From Lachnospiraceae bacterium (GTDB taxonomy: Bacteria > Bacillota > Clostridia > Lachnospirales > Lachnospiraceae): a stretch of 64,000 bases of DNA. The position numbers and the translations under genes are program-made. The notes beneath the pieces are model-generated. The model was not told the origin of the DNA and searched no databases. It saw only the letters and a program-made list of their open reading frames with translations. Shown here one piece after another: positions 34,277 through 42,177 of the stretch (position 1 is its first letter; each line of letters starts with the position of its first letter). Location: assembly GCA_017553505.1 (NCBI GenBank), contig JAFZLD010000021.1, positions 62,001 to 126,000 on the forward strand, read 5' to 3'.

Positions 34277-35983
34277 ATGAGATTGAAGAAAGCATTATTA
34301 AGTACATTAGTGGTGGGTATGATGGTGCTGACTGCGTGCGCACAGAGTGGTCCCGACTATACGGTTTGGATTCCGGACCAGAACATCAACGATTTAAATC
34401 TCGGAGACGACAAGGTAGTAACGCAGAGCAGCAGGGTTATTCCTTCGGAAGAGGAGTATACATCGGTAGATGAACTGGCCAAGAAATTGCTCAATCACGA
34501 GGATATTTCCGAAGCTGTGTACAAGAATCAGTTGATTAACGGTTCCTACGTGGATTTATCCGAAGCGATTTCGGGAAAGCGTACGATTATATATGTTTCG
34601 TCAAGCGAAGGTAACAACCTTAACGATGGCAGAACACCTGCGACACCCAAGAAATCATTTGAAAAAATGTCGCAAAGTGCAGGCGTAGCGGTGCTTCTTA
34701 AGTGCGGTGACACTTTTGAGATGAGCGACATGTTTTATGTGGGTGATAATACTGTATTCTGCAGTTACGGAGAGGGCCCCCGCCCTGTGCTCGATTTTTC
34801 TCAGAGGGTAGAGGAACCGCTCGTTAATGTTCGCGGTTATGAGAATATCTGGGCAGTTGATTTAAGCAGAACTGTTTTCTATAACAAAGAAAAGTCCGAC
34901 GAAAGCAACTATAACTTCGGACAGCTTTATTTGGACGATGAGTGCAACTGGAACAGACTTGTGGTATCCACCAAAGATATGCCCACAGCTAACTTTGCAG
35001 AGCTTCTCACCGAGCGCAAGGACAATTGCTGGGCAGTTGACTGGATGCACGGAGTACTGTATTTATACAGCGAAACCGACCCCAATGTGCATGAAGTAAG
35101 ACTGTCGAGCGCTCGTCACGGTTTGAATTTCAAAGAAATCAGAAACGCAATTGTGTCCGACATTGAAATCAAGGGAACCGGTGTTGACGGAGCTATTCTC
35201 ACCAACTGTACCGATGTTACCATCACCAATTGTCTGTTTAAGAATATCGGCGGTGCTTTGGCAGGCGGAACCACTCGTTACGGCGACGGTATACGTTTGG
35301 GAAACGTAGAGAAGAATATCACTATCAAGAACAATGTATTTGATAATGTCTTCAGCAGCGGATACTGTAACAAGGGCCTTGCGGTAACCGACAGGCAGGA
35401 AAATATCGTTGTTACCGGCAACATCTTTGCTCATTGTAACAGCGGAATAGAGCAATATGATGATTATCAGTGTCTTGTTCCCATCAAGGGCATGTCGATA
35501 GAGAACAATCTTGTATTTGAAACCTGCGATGTAACCAATCCTTCTTTTGGAAAGTATGTGGATGACAGAGGAACAATGACAAACGGTTTGGCTGAGGTTC
35601 CTTCATACAGAAATGATACGCTTTTTGATAAGAGCGCTTCTGCCACATTCGCAGCATACCAGTCGCCCAAGGAAGTCAAAATATCGAATAACGTGTTCTG
35701 GGGTACCACAAGATTCCTTATGCTTGTGGATGCGACTCACGGATATCCGGAAATAAGCGATAACTATTTCTTCTCAAGGTCGAATAGCGAGAGAGACTGT
35801 CTTTTTGGATATAGCGTGACTACAGATGCATCCGAAACGATGTATTTTGCCAAGCAGTTGCTGGAAGACACCAACAAAGAGAGTGTAGTAGTCGTATCTC
35901 AGGACGTAATAGATTCGTCTTATGTTCCGAGTGAATCATTGCAGGAACTTAAGAAAGTTCTGGGTAGCATTGTAGGCGAATAA
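34277..35983 (+). CDS. Secreted lipoprotein with right-handed beta-helix domain
   Basis: A 568-residue lipoprotein with signal peptide and lipobox LTAC (Cys21). From about residue 100 (IIYVSSSEGNNLNDGRTPATPKK, ... LLKCGDTFEM) it resembles the entrance of polysaccharide-degrading or -binding beta-helix proteins. Repeated coils follow: VTITNCLFKNIGG, ITIKNNVFDN, IVVTGNIFAHCNSG, VKISNNVFWG. It may cleave, epimerise or bind a surface polysaccharide. It is the last gene of the ugd set. The truncated gene at the window's end has the same entrance segment, so the two are paralogous in part. Confidence 0.75.
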   Translation: MRLKKALLSTLVVGMMVLTACAQSGPDYTVWIPDQNINDLNLGDDKVVTQSSRVIPSEEEYTSVDELAKKLLNHEDISEAVYKNQLINGSYVDLSEAISGKRTIIYVSSSEGNNLNDGRTPATPKKSFEKMSQSAGVAVLLKCGDTFEMSDMFYVGDNTVFCSYGEGPRPVLDFSQRVEEPLVNVRGYENIWAVDLSRTVFYNKEKSDESNYNFGQLYLDDECNWNRLVVSTKDMPTANFAELLTERKDNCWAVDWMHGVLYLYSETDPNVHEVRLSSARHGLNFKEIRNAIVSDIEIKGTGVDGAILTNCTDVTITNCLFKNIGGALAGGTTRYGDGIRLGNVEKNITIKNNVFDNVFSSGYCNKGLAVTDRQENIVVTGNIFAHCNSGIEQYDDYQCLVPIKGMSIENNLVFETCDVTNPSFGKYVDDRGTMTNGLAEVPSYRNDTLFDKSASATFAAYQSPKEVKISNNVFWGTTRFLMLVDATHGYPEISDNYFFSRSNSERDCLFGYSVTTDASETMYFAKQLLEDTNKESVVVVSQDVIDSSYVPSESLQELKKVLGSIVGE

Positions 35984-35999
35984 ATTGATGCAAAAGCGT

Positions 36000-36051
36000 G
36001 GGAAAAAGGCTCAATTAAAGGAAAATTAACCTGAATTGGTACCTTTTTCCC
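36000..36051 (+). terminator. Long hairpin downstream of the beta-helix lipoprotein
   Basis: GGGAAAAAGG at 36000 pairs with CCTTTTTCCC at 36042-36051, with further internal pairing (CAATT with AATTG). It lies 16 bases after the stop and immediately upstream of the riboswitch promoter. No U-tract follows except that inside the stem. Confidence 0.55.
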
Positions 36052-36052
36052 A

Positions 36053-36081
36053 TTGATTGTGAACAATCGGTCAGATATGAT
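36053..36081 (+). promoter_or_regulatory. Promoter of the first c-di-GMP riboswitch transcript
   Basis: TTGATT (36053-36058), a 17-base spacer and TATGAT (36076-36081) place the transcription start at about 36088, just ahead of the aptamer. Confidence 0.65.
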
Positions 36082-36094
36082 ATCACCATAGAAT

Positions 36095-36188
36095 AAGCGA
36101 CAAGGGCAAACCGTGCGAAAGTGCGGGACGCATAGCCTAGGGCCTAAAAGGGGTTAAGGATTCCTCATGGCAGCCTGGCAACCGAATT
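36095..36188 (+). promoter_or_regulatory. Cyclic di-GMP-I (GEMM) riboswitch 1
   Basis: The conserved GEMM-I core is visible: GGCAAACC, a stem closed by a GAAA tetraloop (CGTGC-GAAA-GTGCG), then GGACGCATAGCC, GGGCCTAAA and the closing ATGGCAGCCTGGCAACC. The GAAA loop and the GGCAGCC-type receptor are typical of the class. It binds c-di-GMP. A terminator follows at 36203, giving a plausible transcriptional switch for the transglutaminase-like gene at 36284. The gap 35984-36283 holds this element, its promoter and terminators, and no gene. Confidence 0.92.
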
Positions 36189-36202
36189 ATTTTGTGGAGC
36201 AG

Positions 36203-36231
36203 TCACTTGTATCTATACAAGTGATTTTTTT
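36203..36231 (+). terminator. Expression-platform terminator of riboswitch 1
   Basis: TCACTTGTA pairs with TACAAGTGA around a four-base loop and is followed by seven T. It lies 14 bases after the aptamer and 52 bases before the gene, so ligand binding could decide read-through. Confidence 0.88.
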
Positions 36232-36283
36232 ATGCAGTATTCATAGTAAATGCCCATAATTAGTTGGCGGACGATTAAGGAGC

Positions 36284-37891
36284 ATGAAGATGAAGAAAGA
36301 AAGAGCAATCGGAACACATTTTAAAAGAGTACTTACTCTTATTGCGGCATTTGTAATTACATTCGCGCTGTTCCCACCGATGATTTCGGAAGCGGCAACC
36401 GATTCAGCCAAAGTAGCATTCCGGAAGGAAATAATAGGCATGCTTTGCTCAGCAGATGAGACCACCCATGATGTTTCCAAATATCAGCTTTCCGGTGCGG
36501 ATGTGAACGGCATCTTTGGAAATCTTAAATATGACGACGAAACCAAGTGGCTGGTAGCGGCATATTATTCCAACTTGTATCTTAACTATTCGGTTGAAGA
36601 TGGCTATGTAAAGAGTGTTAACCTTGAGAACGTAGATAGCGATGCACTGGCAAGGTACAACAGGCTTGTTGAGAATGTTAAGAAGATAAAAGACGGAATA
36701 GAGCCTAAGATGTCGAATCTTGACAAGATCATCTATCTTCACGACAGCATTGTAGAGCTTGCTACTTATCAGATGGTGGCATATGAATCCTATGGTGCCG
36801 GCGGAGTTCTGGGAGATAAAAAGGGCGTTTGTGCCGGTTATACCAAAGCTTTAAACCTTTTATTAATTGATCAGAATATTATAGCTACGTACATGCGAGC
36901 CCCTTCTATCAGTCATGGATGGACTTCGATCTATCTTGACGGCGAATGGTATCATATCGATTCTACCTGGGATGATACCAGAAGCGCCAAGAAAGGGCAG
37001 ACTTCACATCAGTTTCTTTTGCGAAATGACAGCGAATTCGTAACCAATGACAATAATTCCCATGTGGCATGGGAAGTGTACGATTTTGACTTTGAATATA
37101 CATCGACATCAACGCGCTTTAGTAACTGGTATGTTCATGACATAACAGGCAAGATGGCCTTTGAAAACGGGTACTGGTACTACGTAGATTCCGGGACCAA
37201 CAGTATTATGCAGAACACTGCGGAGGGCGGCAATGCCAAGGTTATTCTTGACGGAACAGGCAGGGGAACGATTACACTCGTAGATGCAACCCCAAGCGGA
37301 ATTACCTATCTGGAAAACGGAACGACCAAAACCGCAGGGTATGAAGCAAATACGACTCAGAATAATACAACTGTAACAGGTACCAAGGCAACCGTATATC
37401 TGGCCAAAGAAGGAAGCTCGACCTATACCGCAGCAGGAACCGCAATGCTTAAAGAAGCCAAGACCAGCAAGAACAGTGATGTGGTGACAGGTAATATTCT
37501 TTCGCTGCCAAACCTCAGTAAATATGTTGCAAGTAACCAGTACGTTAAATGGACAGCTATAACAAAATCCTCTTCGGGAAAGTTTTCTTTGAAGGGAACG
37601 ATTTATACATCCGCGGTACAGAATGAGCCGGTAGTCGAAGAAGAGACTGTCAAGCCGACTGTATCAGCTACTTTCTATCTAAAGGGAATAGGTTCAACAT
37701 CGTACAAAGAAATCGGAAAAGGCTTATTATACAAAGATGAGACAAGCAGCAATACTGCCAAGATTACAGCCAATATCGGGCAGCTCCCCAATGTGTCATC
37801 TTACCTTAAAGACGGTGAGTATATAGTGTGGACCAAGATATCCAAGTCCTCAAGCGGAAAGATCAGCGTCAAGGGCGAGATAAGAAAATAA
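36284..37891 (+). CDS. Secreted transglutaminase-like protein, c-di-GMP controlled
   Basis: A 535-residue protein with an N-terminal signal (VLTLIAAFVITFALFPPMISEA). The transglutaminase-like (PF01841-type) core has Cys183 in GVCAGYTKAL, His211 in SHGWTSIY and Asp226 in HIDSTWDD, the usual catalytic triad. The C-terminal half has two similar beta-rich modules (the KATVYLAKEGSSTYTAAGTA and SATFYLKGIGSTSYKEIGKG stretches, each ending in KW/WTKI-SKSSSGK). It may crosslink or cleave surface proteins. The riboswitch upstream ties expression to c-di-GMP. The paralogous arrangement at 40 kb suggests a family of such genes. Confidence 0.85.
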   Translation: MKMKKERAIGTHFKRVLTLIAAFVITFALFPPMISEAATDSAKVAFRKEIIGMLCSADETTHDVSKYQLSGADVNGIFGNLKYDDETKWLVAAYYSNLYLNYSVEDGYVKSVNLENVDSDALARYNRLVENVKKIKDGIEPKMSNLDKIIYLHDSIVELATYQMVAYESYGAGGVLGDKKGVCAGYTKALNLLLIDQNIIATYMRAPSISHGWTSIYLDGEWYHIDSTWDDTRSAKKGQTSHQFLLRNDSEFVTNDNNSHVAWEVYDFDFEYTSTSTRFSNWYVHDITGKMAFENGYWYYVDSGTNSIMQNTAEGGNAKVILDGTGRGTITLVDATPSGITYLENGTTKTAGYEANTTQNNTTVTGTKATVYLAKEGSSTYTAAGTAMLKEAKTSKNSDVVTGNILSLPNLSKYVASNQYVKWTAITKSSSGKFSLKGTIYTSAVQNEPVVEEETVKPTVSATFYLKGIGSTSYKEIGKGLLYKDETSSNTAKITANIGQLPNVSSYLKDGEYIVWTKISKSSSGKISVKGEIRK

Positions 37892-37912
37892 ACAGAATTA
37901 TAGAGAAAAAAT

Positions 37913-37946
37913 AACTCCTTCTTTGAGATTCAAAGAAGGAGTTTTC
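37913..37946. terminator. Bidirectional terminator
   Basis: A 13-bp perfect stem (AACTCCTTCTTTG with its complement) and a five-base loop lie between the transglutaminase-like gene and the convergent PqqD-like gene. The + strand continues TTTT (counting the stem end), and the - strand has a long U-rich tract. Confidence 0.88.
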
Positions 37947-37949
37947 ATA

Positions 37950-38213
37950 TCAGATAAAGTTATATTCTTCCATCTTACCGAGGAAATCCATTACGGACTG
38001 CGTACAAACCTCACGACTTACATCGTATTCGGCAAGCAGTCTCTCAACTATTTCATTGGGAGAAATCTCTTCGCCGAGCATATCCCAGATATCGTTGCCG
38101 CATCCTTTGATGATGAAGTACTTACCGGTTTCAAAATCAACCATAACCTTTTCGCCGTCAAGCTCTGTGACATTAATGTCCTTGGTAAGCTTGATCTTCT
38201 TATCCATTTCCAT
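37950..38213 (-). CDS. PqqD-like RiPP recognition protein (lasso B1 type)
   Basis: An 87-residue protein that is the full length of a PqqD/lasso B1 domain. It has DGEKVMVDFETGKYFIIKGCGNDIWDMLGEE followed by a helix-turn-helix (SPNEIVERLLAEYDVS), the classic order of beta strands and recognition helix. In lasso-peptide pathways such a protein binds the leader and delivers the precursor to the B2 protease. It is encoded 25 bases after the B2-like gene on the same strand, which supports the pairing. Confidence 0.85.
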   Translation of the reverse strand: MEMDKKIKLTKDINVTELDGEKVMVDFETGKYFIIKGCGNDIWDMLGEEISPNEIVERLLAEYDVSREVCTQSVMDFLGKMEEYNFI

Positions 38214-38238
38214 TTACACAAATCCCTTTCCGATCGCT

Positions 38239-38682
38239 TTATTTGCTGAACTTGTCAACCATTGCATAACCTTCGCCGTTACCTCCGGTTATGTACTTCT
38301 CCCCGCATCTGAGCCAGGAATGAGCGACCATTTTCTTGTCCTGGTCGTAGCCACAGCCTAAGTACAATGTGCTGTGTATTCCTTTCTTGGCAAGGAGAGT
38401 CTGAGCTGTCCAGGCTCTTACGAGACACTTGCTCTCCCAGGAAGTCTTACCGCATACCTGAGATACGTTGTAAGACACCTTCCAGGCGTATGTATAATGC
38501 TCTTCAGTGTCCGTAGCGGGCGATTCAACGCCTCTTTCTCCCCAGTTGTCCTTGAGCTTTTCCGTATTCATATGAAGAATTTTAAATCGATAAACGGCGG
38601 AATAATACCAGCACTGAAGTGAAAGCCATTTATCATTGTTGTAGCGGAAAAATCGATAAACTCTGGTAAAAGGGTTACGCAT
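38239..38682 (-). CDS. Lasso peptide B2-type transglutaminase-like protease
   Basis: A 147-residue member of the lasso B2 family (PF13471-like). It removes the leader from the precursor before cyclisation. Cys86 in WESKCLVRAWTAQTLL and His121 in VAHSWLRCG are the catalytic pair, and the C-terminal ITGGNGEGYAMVDKF matches the family. The ATG at 38682 is chosen because GAGGTGG precedes it; the frame extends to 38703. Its gene precedes the B1-like gene. The two together are divergent from the tail-kinase gene. Confidence 0.85.
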   Translation of the reverse strand: MRNPFTRVYRFFRYNNDKWLSLQCWYYSAVYRFKILHMNTEKLKDNWGERGVESPATDTEEHYTYAWKVSYNVSQVCGKTSWESKCLVRAWTAQTLLAKKGIHSTLYLGCGYDQDKKMVAHSWLRCGEKYITGGNGEGYAMVDKFSK

Positions 38683-38715
38683 AACCACCTCATAATAATA
38701 CAAAATTACGATACG

Positions 38716-38744
38716 ATTATATTACAAAAAACTGAAAAAAACAA
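38716..38744 (-). promoter_or_regulatory. Promoter of the B2-B1 pair
   Basis: On the - strand TTGTTT (38744-38739), a 17-base spacer and TATAAT (38721-38716) lie 34 bases upstream of the B2 start. It overlaps the intergenic region shared with the + strand kinase gene, so the two transcripts could be controlled together. Confidence 0.55.
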
Positions 38745-38782
38745 GAAATATCGGGAGCTCCGAGAGTCAGTGGCCGGGGCGG

Positions 38783-38811
38783 TTTCCAAAAGAAGTCGCA
38801 TGGGTTATAAT
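38783..38811 (+). promoter_or_regulatory. Promoter of the lasso tail kinase gene
   Basis: TTTCCA (38783-38788), a 17-base spacer and TATAAT (38806-38811) lie 43 bases before the kinase start. Only the -10 is perfect. Confidence 0.5.
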
Positions 38812-38853
38812 AAAAGCGTCTTAAGCGGAATGTAAGAAAGGACTACCCGGAAT

Positions 38854-39792
38854 ATGTACAATTACAGAATGTATGGCATGCGAATAATTTCAGACAGGGA
38901 AATTTTCCAGCTTCTGGCTGAAGAGAAAGCGCTTGAGCTTGATGCGCGTGAAGGCCTGGAAAATAACAATCTTCCTACCGTCTATATTCAAAAAGGCGTG
39001 ACCGAAGAAATGAAGACTCGCGACAAAGACGGCGACAAATGGGGCATCGATTCGACCGACAGCTGGATATCCAATAAGACTGCCTGGATTAACGTCCTTA
39101 ACGGTGACCACATCTGCTATGAAGTGAAGCCCGAGGGCGAGGACTCCAAACTCAATTCATATCTTCTGGGCTTCGGCATGGCACTCATCGCTTTGCAAAA
39201 GAAAATTCTTCCCATACATTCAAGCGGAATCATGCGTGGCAATAACGCAATCCTTATTTCGGGTGACAGTGGTGCGGGCAAGTCTTCTTTGACTGCGGCA
39301 TACATAGACAAAGGCTTTGACTTAATGGCAGACGATGTTACCTACATAAAGAAAGGCGATGACTCACTGCCATACGCATATCCTGCTTTCCCTTATCAGA
39401 AATTGTGCAGGAACGAAGTCGAGAAACGTCACCAAGGAGAAGAAGGCTTGGTATATATCGGTGAGGAAAAGGACAAGTTCCTGGTTCCTTGGAGAGGTAA
39501 CTACACGGCCGGTTCGAGACCGCTTAAGGCAATTATTTATATGTCCAAGTATCAGGGCGATAAATTACTTATTGAAGAAATAAAGGGCTTTGAAAAGTAT
39601 CTGGTATTATCAAAAGCTTTATTTATGATTGCACTCATAGGGGAAAAGGCTTATCAGAAAGAAATCGGTGAGAACGTAATGTGGCTTGCTTCAAAGATTC
39701 CGGTTATCGGAGTTTTGCGCCCGGACGGCAAAGATACGCTCTCCGAGATCACCGAAGAAACCATGAAAATGGTGGAAAAATATTTGGGTTAA
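38854..39792 (+). CDS. HPr-kinase-like protein, lasso tail-kinase type
   Basis: A 312-residue protein with a Walker A GDSGAGKS at 137-144, an upstream IHSSGI at 121-126 and a downstream ADDVTYI. It has the shape of the kinases (PadK/ThcoK group) that phosphorylate the C-terminal serine of certain lasso precursors. YPAFPYQKLCRNEV follows, as in the family. It sits between the B2/B1 pair and the cyclase. The candidate target is the C-terminal serine of the precursor at 44172, which ends in Pro-Arg-Ser. That assignment is inference. Confidence 0.8.
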   Translation: MYNYRMYGMRIISDREIFQLLAEEKALELDAREGLENNNLPTVYIQKGVTEEMKTRDKDGDKWGIDSTDSWISNKTAWINVLNGDHICYEVKPEGEDSKLNSYLLGFGMALIALQKKILPIHSSGIMRGNNAILISGDSGAGKSSLTAAYIDKGFDLMADDVTYIKKGDDSLPYAYPAFPYQKLCRNEVEKRHQGEEGLVYIGEEKDKFLVPWRGNYTAGSRPLKAIIYMSKYQGDKLLIEEIKGFEKYLVLSKALFMIALIGEKAYQKEIGENVMWLASKIPVIGVLRPDGKDTLSEITEETMKMVEKYLG

Positions 39793-39990
39793 TATTTTTC
39801 TTTTGCTGTGTAATAAATCATTAATTCTACAGAAACAAACCATTAATGGGGTATCTGTATGATGTGCTTGTGTAAGGTCGATGAAGCACAATGGAATTAC
39901 TTTAAAAGAGTTGATTATTAGAAAAATTTCATAAATGTTTCAAAAATGTTTGAAAATTTGAAATAAATCAACAAATTTTATATAATTCCA

Positions 39991-40020
39991 TTGACAGAGT
40001 TTACATAAGTGTGGTAATGT
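39991..40020 (+). promoter_or_regulatory. Promoter of the second c-di-GMP riboswitch transcript
   Basis: A perfect TTGACA (39991-39996), an 18-base spacer and TAATGT (40015-40020) precede the second aptamer by about ten bases. The AT-rich stretch 39793-39990 upstream contains no gene that I can see. Confidence 0.65.
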
Positions 40021-40029
40021 AATAAAGTC

Positions 40030-40112
40030 AACCGAAACGGCAAACTCATTGAAAAGTGAGGACGCAAAACCGAGGGCCTAAAGCGTGATGCTATGGTAGT
40101 CTGGTTTCCGAA
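40030..40112 (+). promoter_or_regulatory. Cyclic di-GMP-I (GEMM) riboswitch 2
   Basis: The GEMM-I core is seen as ACGGCAAACTC, a stem closed by GAAA (TCATT-GAAA-AGTGA), GGACGCAAAACC, GAGGGCCTAAA, and the closing ATGGTAGTCTGGTTTCCG. The sequence differs from riboswitch 1 in most stems but keeps the conserved bases, so it is an independent copy. A terminator at 40125 follows. It controls the transglutaminase-like gene at 40206. Confidence 0.9.
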
Positions 40113-40124
40113 GTGTGTTTTACG

Positions 40125-40159
40125 AAACTTGCCGAAGTGGAGAATAGGCAAGTTTTTTT
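40125..40159 (+). terminator. Expression-platform terminator of riboswitch 2
   Basis: AAACTTGCC pairs with GGCAAGTTT across a 13-base loop and runs into a T-tract. It lies between the aptamer and the AGGAGG of the gene. Confidence 0.85.
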
Positions 40160-40205
40160 AATTTTAAACTCACTTCAGGATTTTTTTCAAACAGGAGGCG
40201 GAGTA

Positions 40206-42110
40206 ATGAAAAAATCAAGAAGATGTGGGTTGGGCACGACTATATGTCGGGGATTATTGTTTGTTTTGTTAGCAGTATGTTTCTCTACTGCACCTAAGGC
40301 ATACGCACAGGGTGGAGACCTTGCGAATGCAAATATCAATACGATTTCTGCATGGGAGACCGGATACATTGTAGACAAGACCGGAGCAGAAGATGTTAAT
40401 AAGCGCAGAATACGCACTAACGATTTCTATACGCTCGGACACGATCAGTACGAAGTATCTGTATCGAACAGTGAATTTACTGTAAGAGCTTTCTATTATG
40501 ACGATAACAAGTCTTTCTTGTCATCTGAAAAGTTATACGACGGTTACGTAATTACCAAGAGCGACAACGCCAAGTATGTAAGATTTGATTGCAGAAAGAA
40601 CGAATCCGAGAAGTCAATGTCTCTCGGACAGTTCGCAGCAGTTGTAGGCTCTAAGTTAAAAGTCAACTTCTCAGCAATTATTCAGCATGAATCGGCTTTC
40701 ATTATTGACGAGGAATATGTTGAAGAAGAGCACGAACTTTTTGATGAAATCAACGTAAAGTCTATTTCCGGCTGGACAGCAGCAGGTATGGACAGCAAGA
40801 CAGGTAAGGTTGTTACCAATAAGAGAAGACTTGTTTCCAACGACTATTTTGCTATTTACGATCAGACATTAAGTGTTTCTTTTAATAAGACCGGATTTAA
40901 AGTAGAAGTATACGAGTACGACAGCAATAAGAACTTTATAAAGATGACCGTTGCAACCAACGGTACTGAAATTGACGTAACAGATAAGACACGTTTTGTA
41001 AGATTTTGTTTGTACAGAACCACTAACGAGAAGAGCTTATCTCTCGGACAGTGGAGCTCATTATTTGGCCAGGGATTAACATTATCCGTAGAAGCTGAAG
41101 AAGCAACCGATAACGTATATGTTCCTGCACCTAAGGCAGCTCCTAAGCCTGAACCTAAACCTGCATCAACACCTCATGAGGCAGTTTACAATGAGATGAA
41201 GCAGATGCTTATGACCGGCGACATGACCCGTCATGATATTTCCAAGTATGGTTTGGATATTTATGAAGTAAGAGCCATTGCAGACGAACTTAAGCAGGGC
41301 GAAGGCTATTATTACTTTGCTAATTCAAACACTATGTTTTTAGGCGATTTCAGCCTTAAGAACAATATCTGCAACACCATGCGTTTTGAAGGCATGGATG
41401 GAGATTTCGTCAACAGATACAATCGTATGATGAAGACCTTGGAAGAGATTAAGTCCATGACTACTTCTCAGATGAGCGATCTTGATAAGGTTATTCTCGT
41501 ACATGAGTATATTGTTACTCATACATATTATGAAAAGACTTCTCTTACTATGGGTTGCGCAGGCGGTATCCTTGGCGACGGACACGGATTATGCACAGGT
41601 TTCTCAAGAGCATTTAACGCAGCTTTAAGATATATCGGTGTTGAAACCAGATATGCAAGCAGCGACGAAATGAATCACGCATGGAGCCTTGTTAAGATTG
41701 ACGGTCAGTACTATCACGTAGATTGTACATGGGATAATACCACAGAAGAGAAGAGCGGATATGTAGGACACAATTATCTTCTTGCAAGCGATACAAGATT
41801 TACTAAATCCATTCCCGGAAGACATTACAACTGGGTGGTAAGAGATGCCAATTACGCTTCAGACATTAAGCTTCCCGCTACCAGCACCAAGTTTGACAAC
41901 TGGTTTGTTCATGACGTAAAGAGCCTTATGGTTTATTACAATGGCTACTGGTATTATGCAAGCGGAAAGAGTGTTAAGAGAAGCGATGCGTATGGAAACA
42001 GCATGGCTACCGTTTTGACAGATACAGCTAACGTTAGTATAATAGGTGTGTCTCAGGGGAAATTACAGTACAAGGTTAACGGAGTAGTTAAGACACTTAC
42101 CTTAAAGTAA
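40206..42110 (+). CDS. Secreted transglutaminase-like protein with two repeated N-terminal modules
   Basis: A 634-residue protein; the start at 40206 follows CAGGAGGCGGAGTA (the frame is open from 40113, inside the leader). A signal peptide (about 1-40) is followed by two similar modules of about 110 residues, ending EKSMSLGQF and EKSLSLGQW, a Pro/Lys-rich linker, and a transglutaminase-like domain with Cys463 in GLCTGFSRAF, His491 and Asp506. A related EKSMSLGQW module occurs in the gene at the window end. It is under the second c-di-GMP riboswitch. Its relation to the 36 kb protein is close in the catalytic domain only. Confidence 0.85.
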   Translation: MKKSRRCGLGTTICRGLLFVLLAVCFSTAPKAYAQGGDLANANINTISAWETGYIVDKTGAEDVNKRRIRTNDFYTLGHDQYEVSVSNSEFTVRAFYYDDNKSFLSSEKLYDGYVITKSDNAKYVRFDCRKNESEKSMSLGQFAAVVGSKLKVNFSAIIQHESAFIIDEEYVEEEHELFDEINVKSISGWTAAGMDSKTGKVVTNKRRLVSNDYFAIYDQTLSVSFNKTGFKVEVYEYDSNKNFIKMTVATNGTEIDVTDKTRFVRFCLYRTTNEKSLSLGQWSSLFGQGLTLSVEAEEATDNVYVPAPKAAPKPEPKPASTPHEAVYNEMKQMLMTGDMTRHDISKYGLDIYEVRAIADELKQGEGYYYFANSNTMFLGDFSLKNNICNTMRFEGMDGDFVNRYNRMMKTLEEIKSMTTSQMSDLDKVILVHEYIVTHTYYEKTSLTMGCAGGILGDGHGLCTGFSRAFNAALRYIGVETRYASSDEMNHAWSLVKIDGQYYHVDCTWDNTTEEKSGYVGHNYLLASDTRFTKSIPGRHYNWVVRDANYASDIKLPATSTKFDNWFVHDVKSLMVYYNGYWYYASGKSVKRSDAYGNSMATVLTDTANVSIIGVSQGKLQYKVNGVVKTLTLK

Positions 42111-42129
42111 TATTGAATCAGTTTATACG

Positions 42130-42164
42130 AATCCCGAGATTCTTAAGAATCTCGGGATTTTTTT
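42130..42164 (+). terminator. Strong terminator before the cyclase gene
   Basis: A 15-bp palindrome centred on TTAA (AATCCCGAGATTCTT with its complement) is followed by T8. It overlaps the region directly before the AGGAGG of the lasso cyclase gene, with no promoter visible between them. Confidence 0.92.
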
Positions 42165-42177
42165 AGGAGGAATATAT

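Noticed and set aside
38056-38361. + strand ORF over the B1/B2 genes
   Set aside because: Antisense to two genes with clear lasso B1 and B2 motifs.
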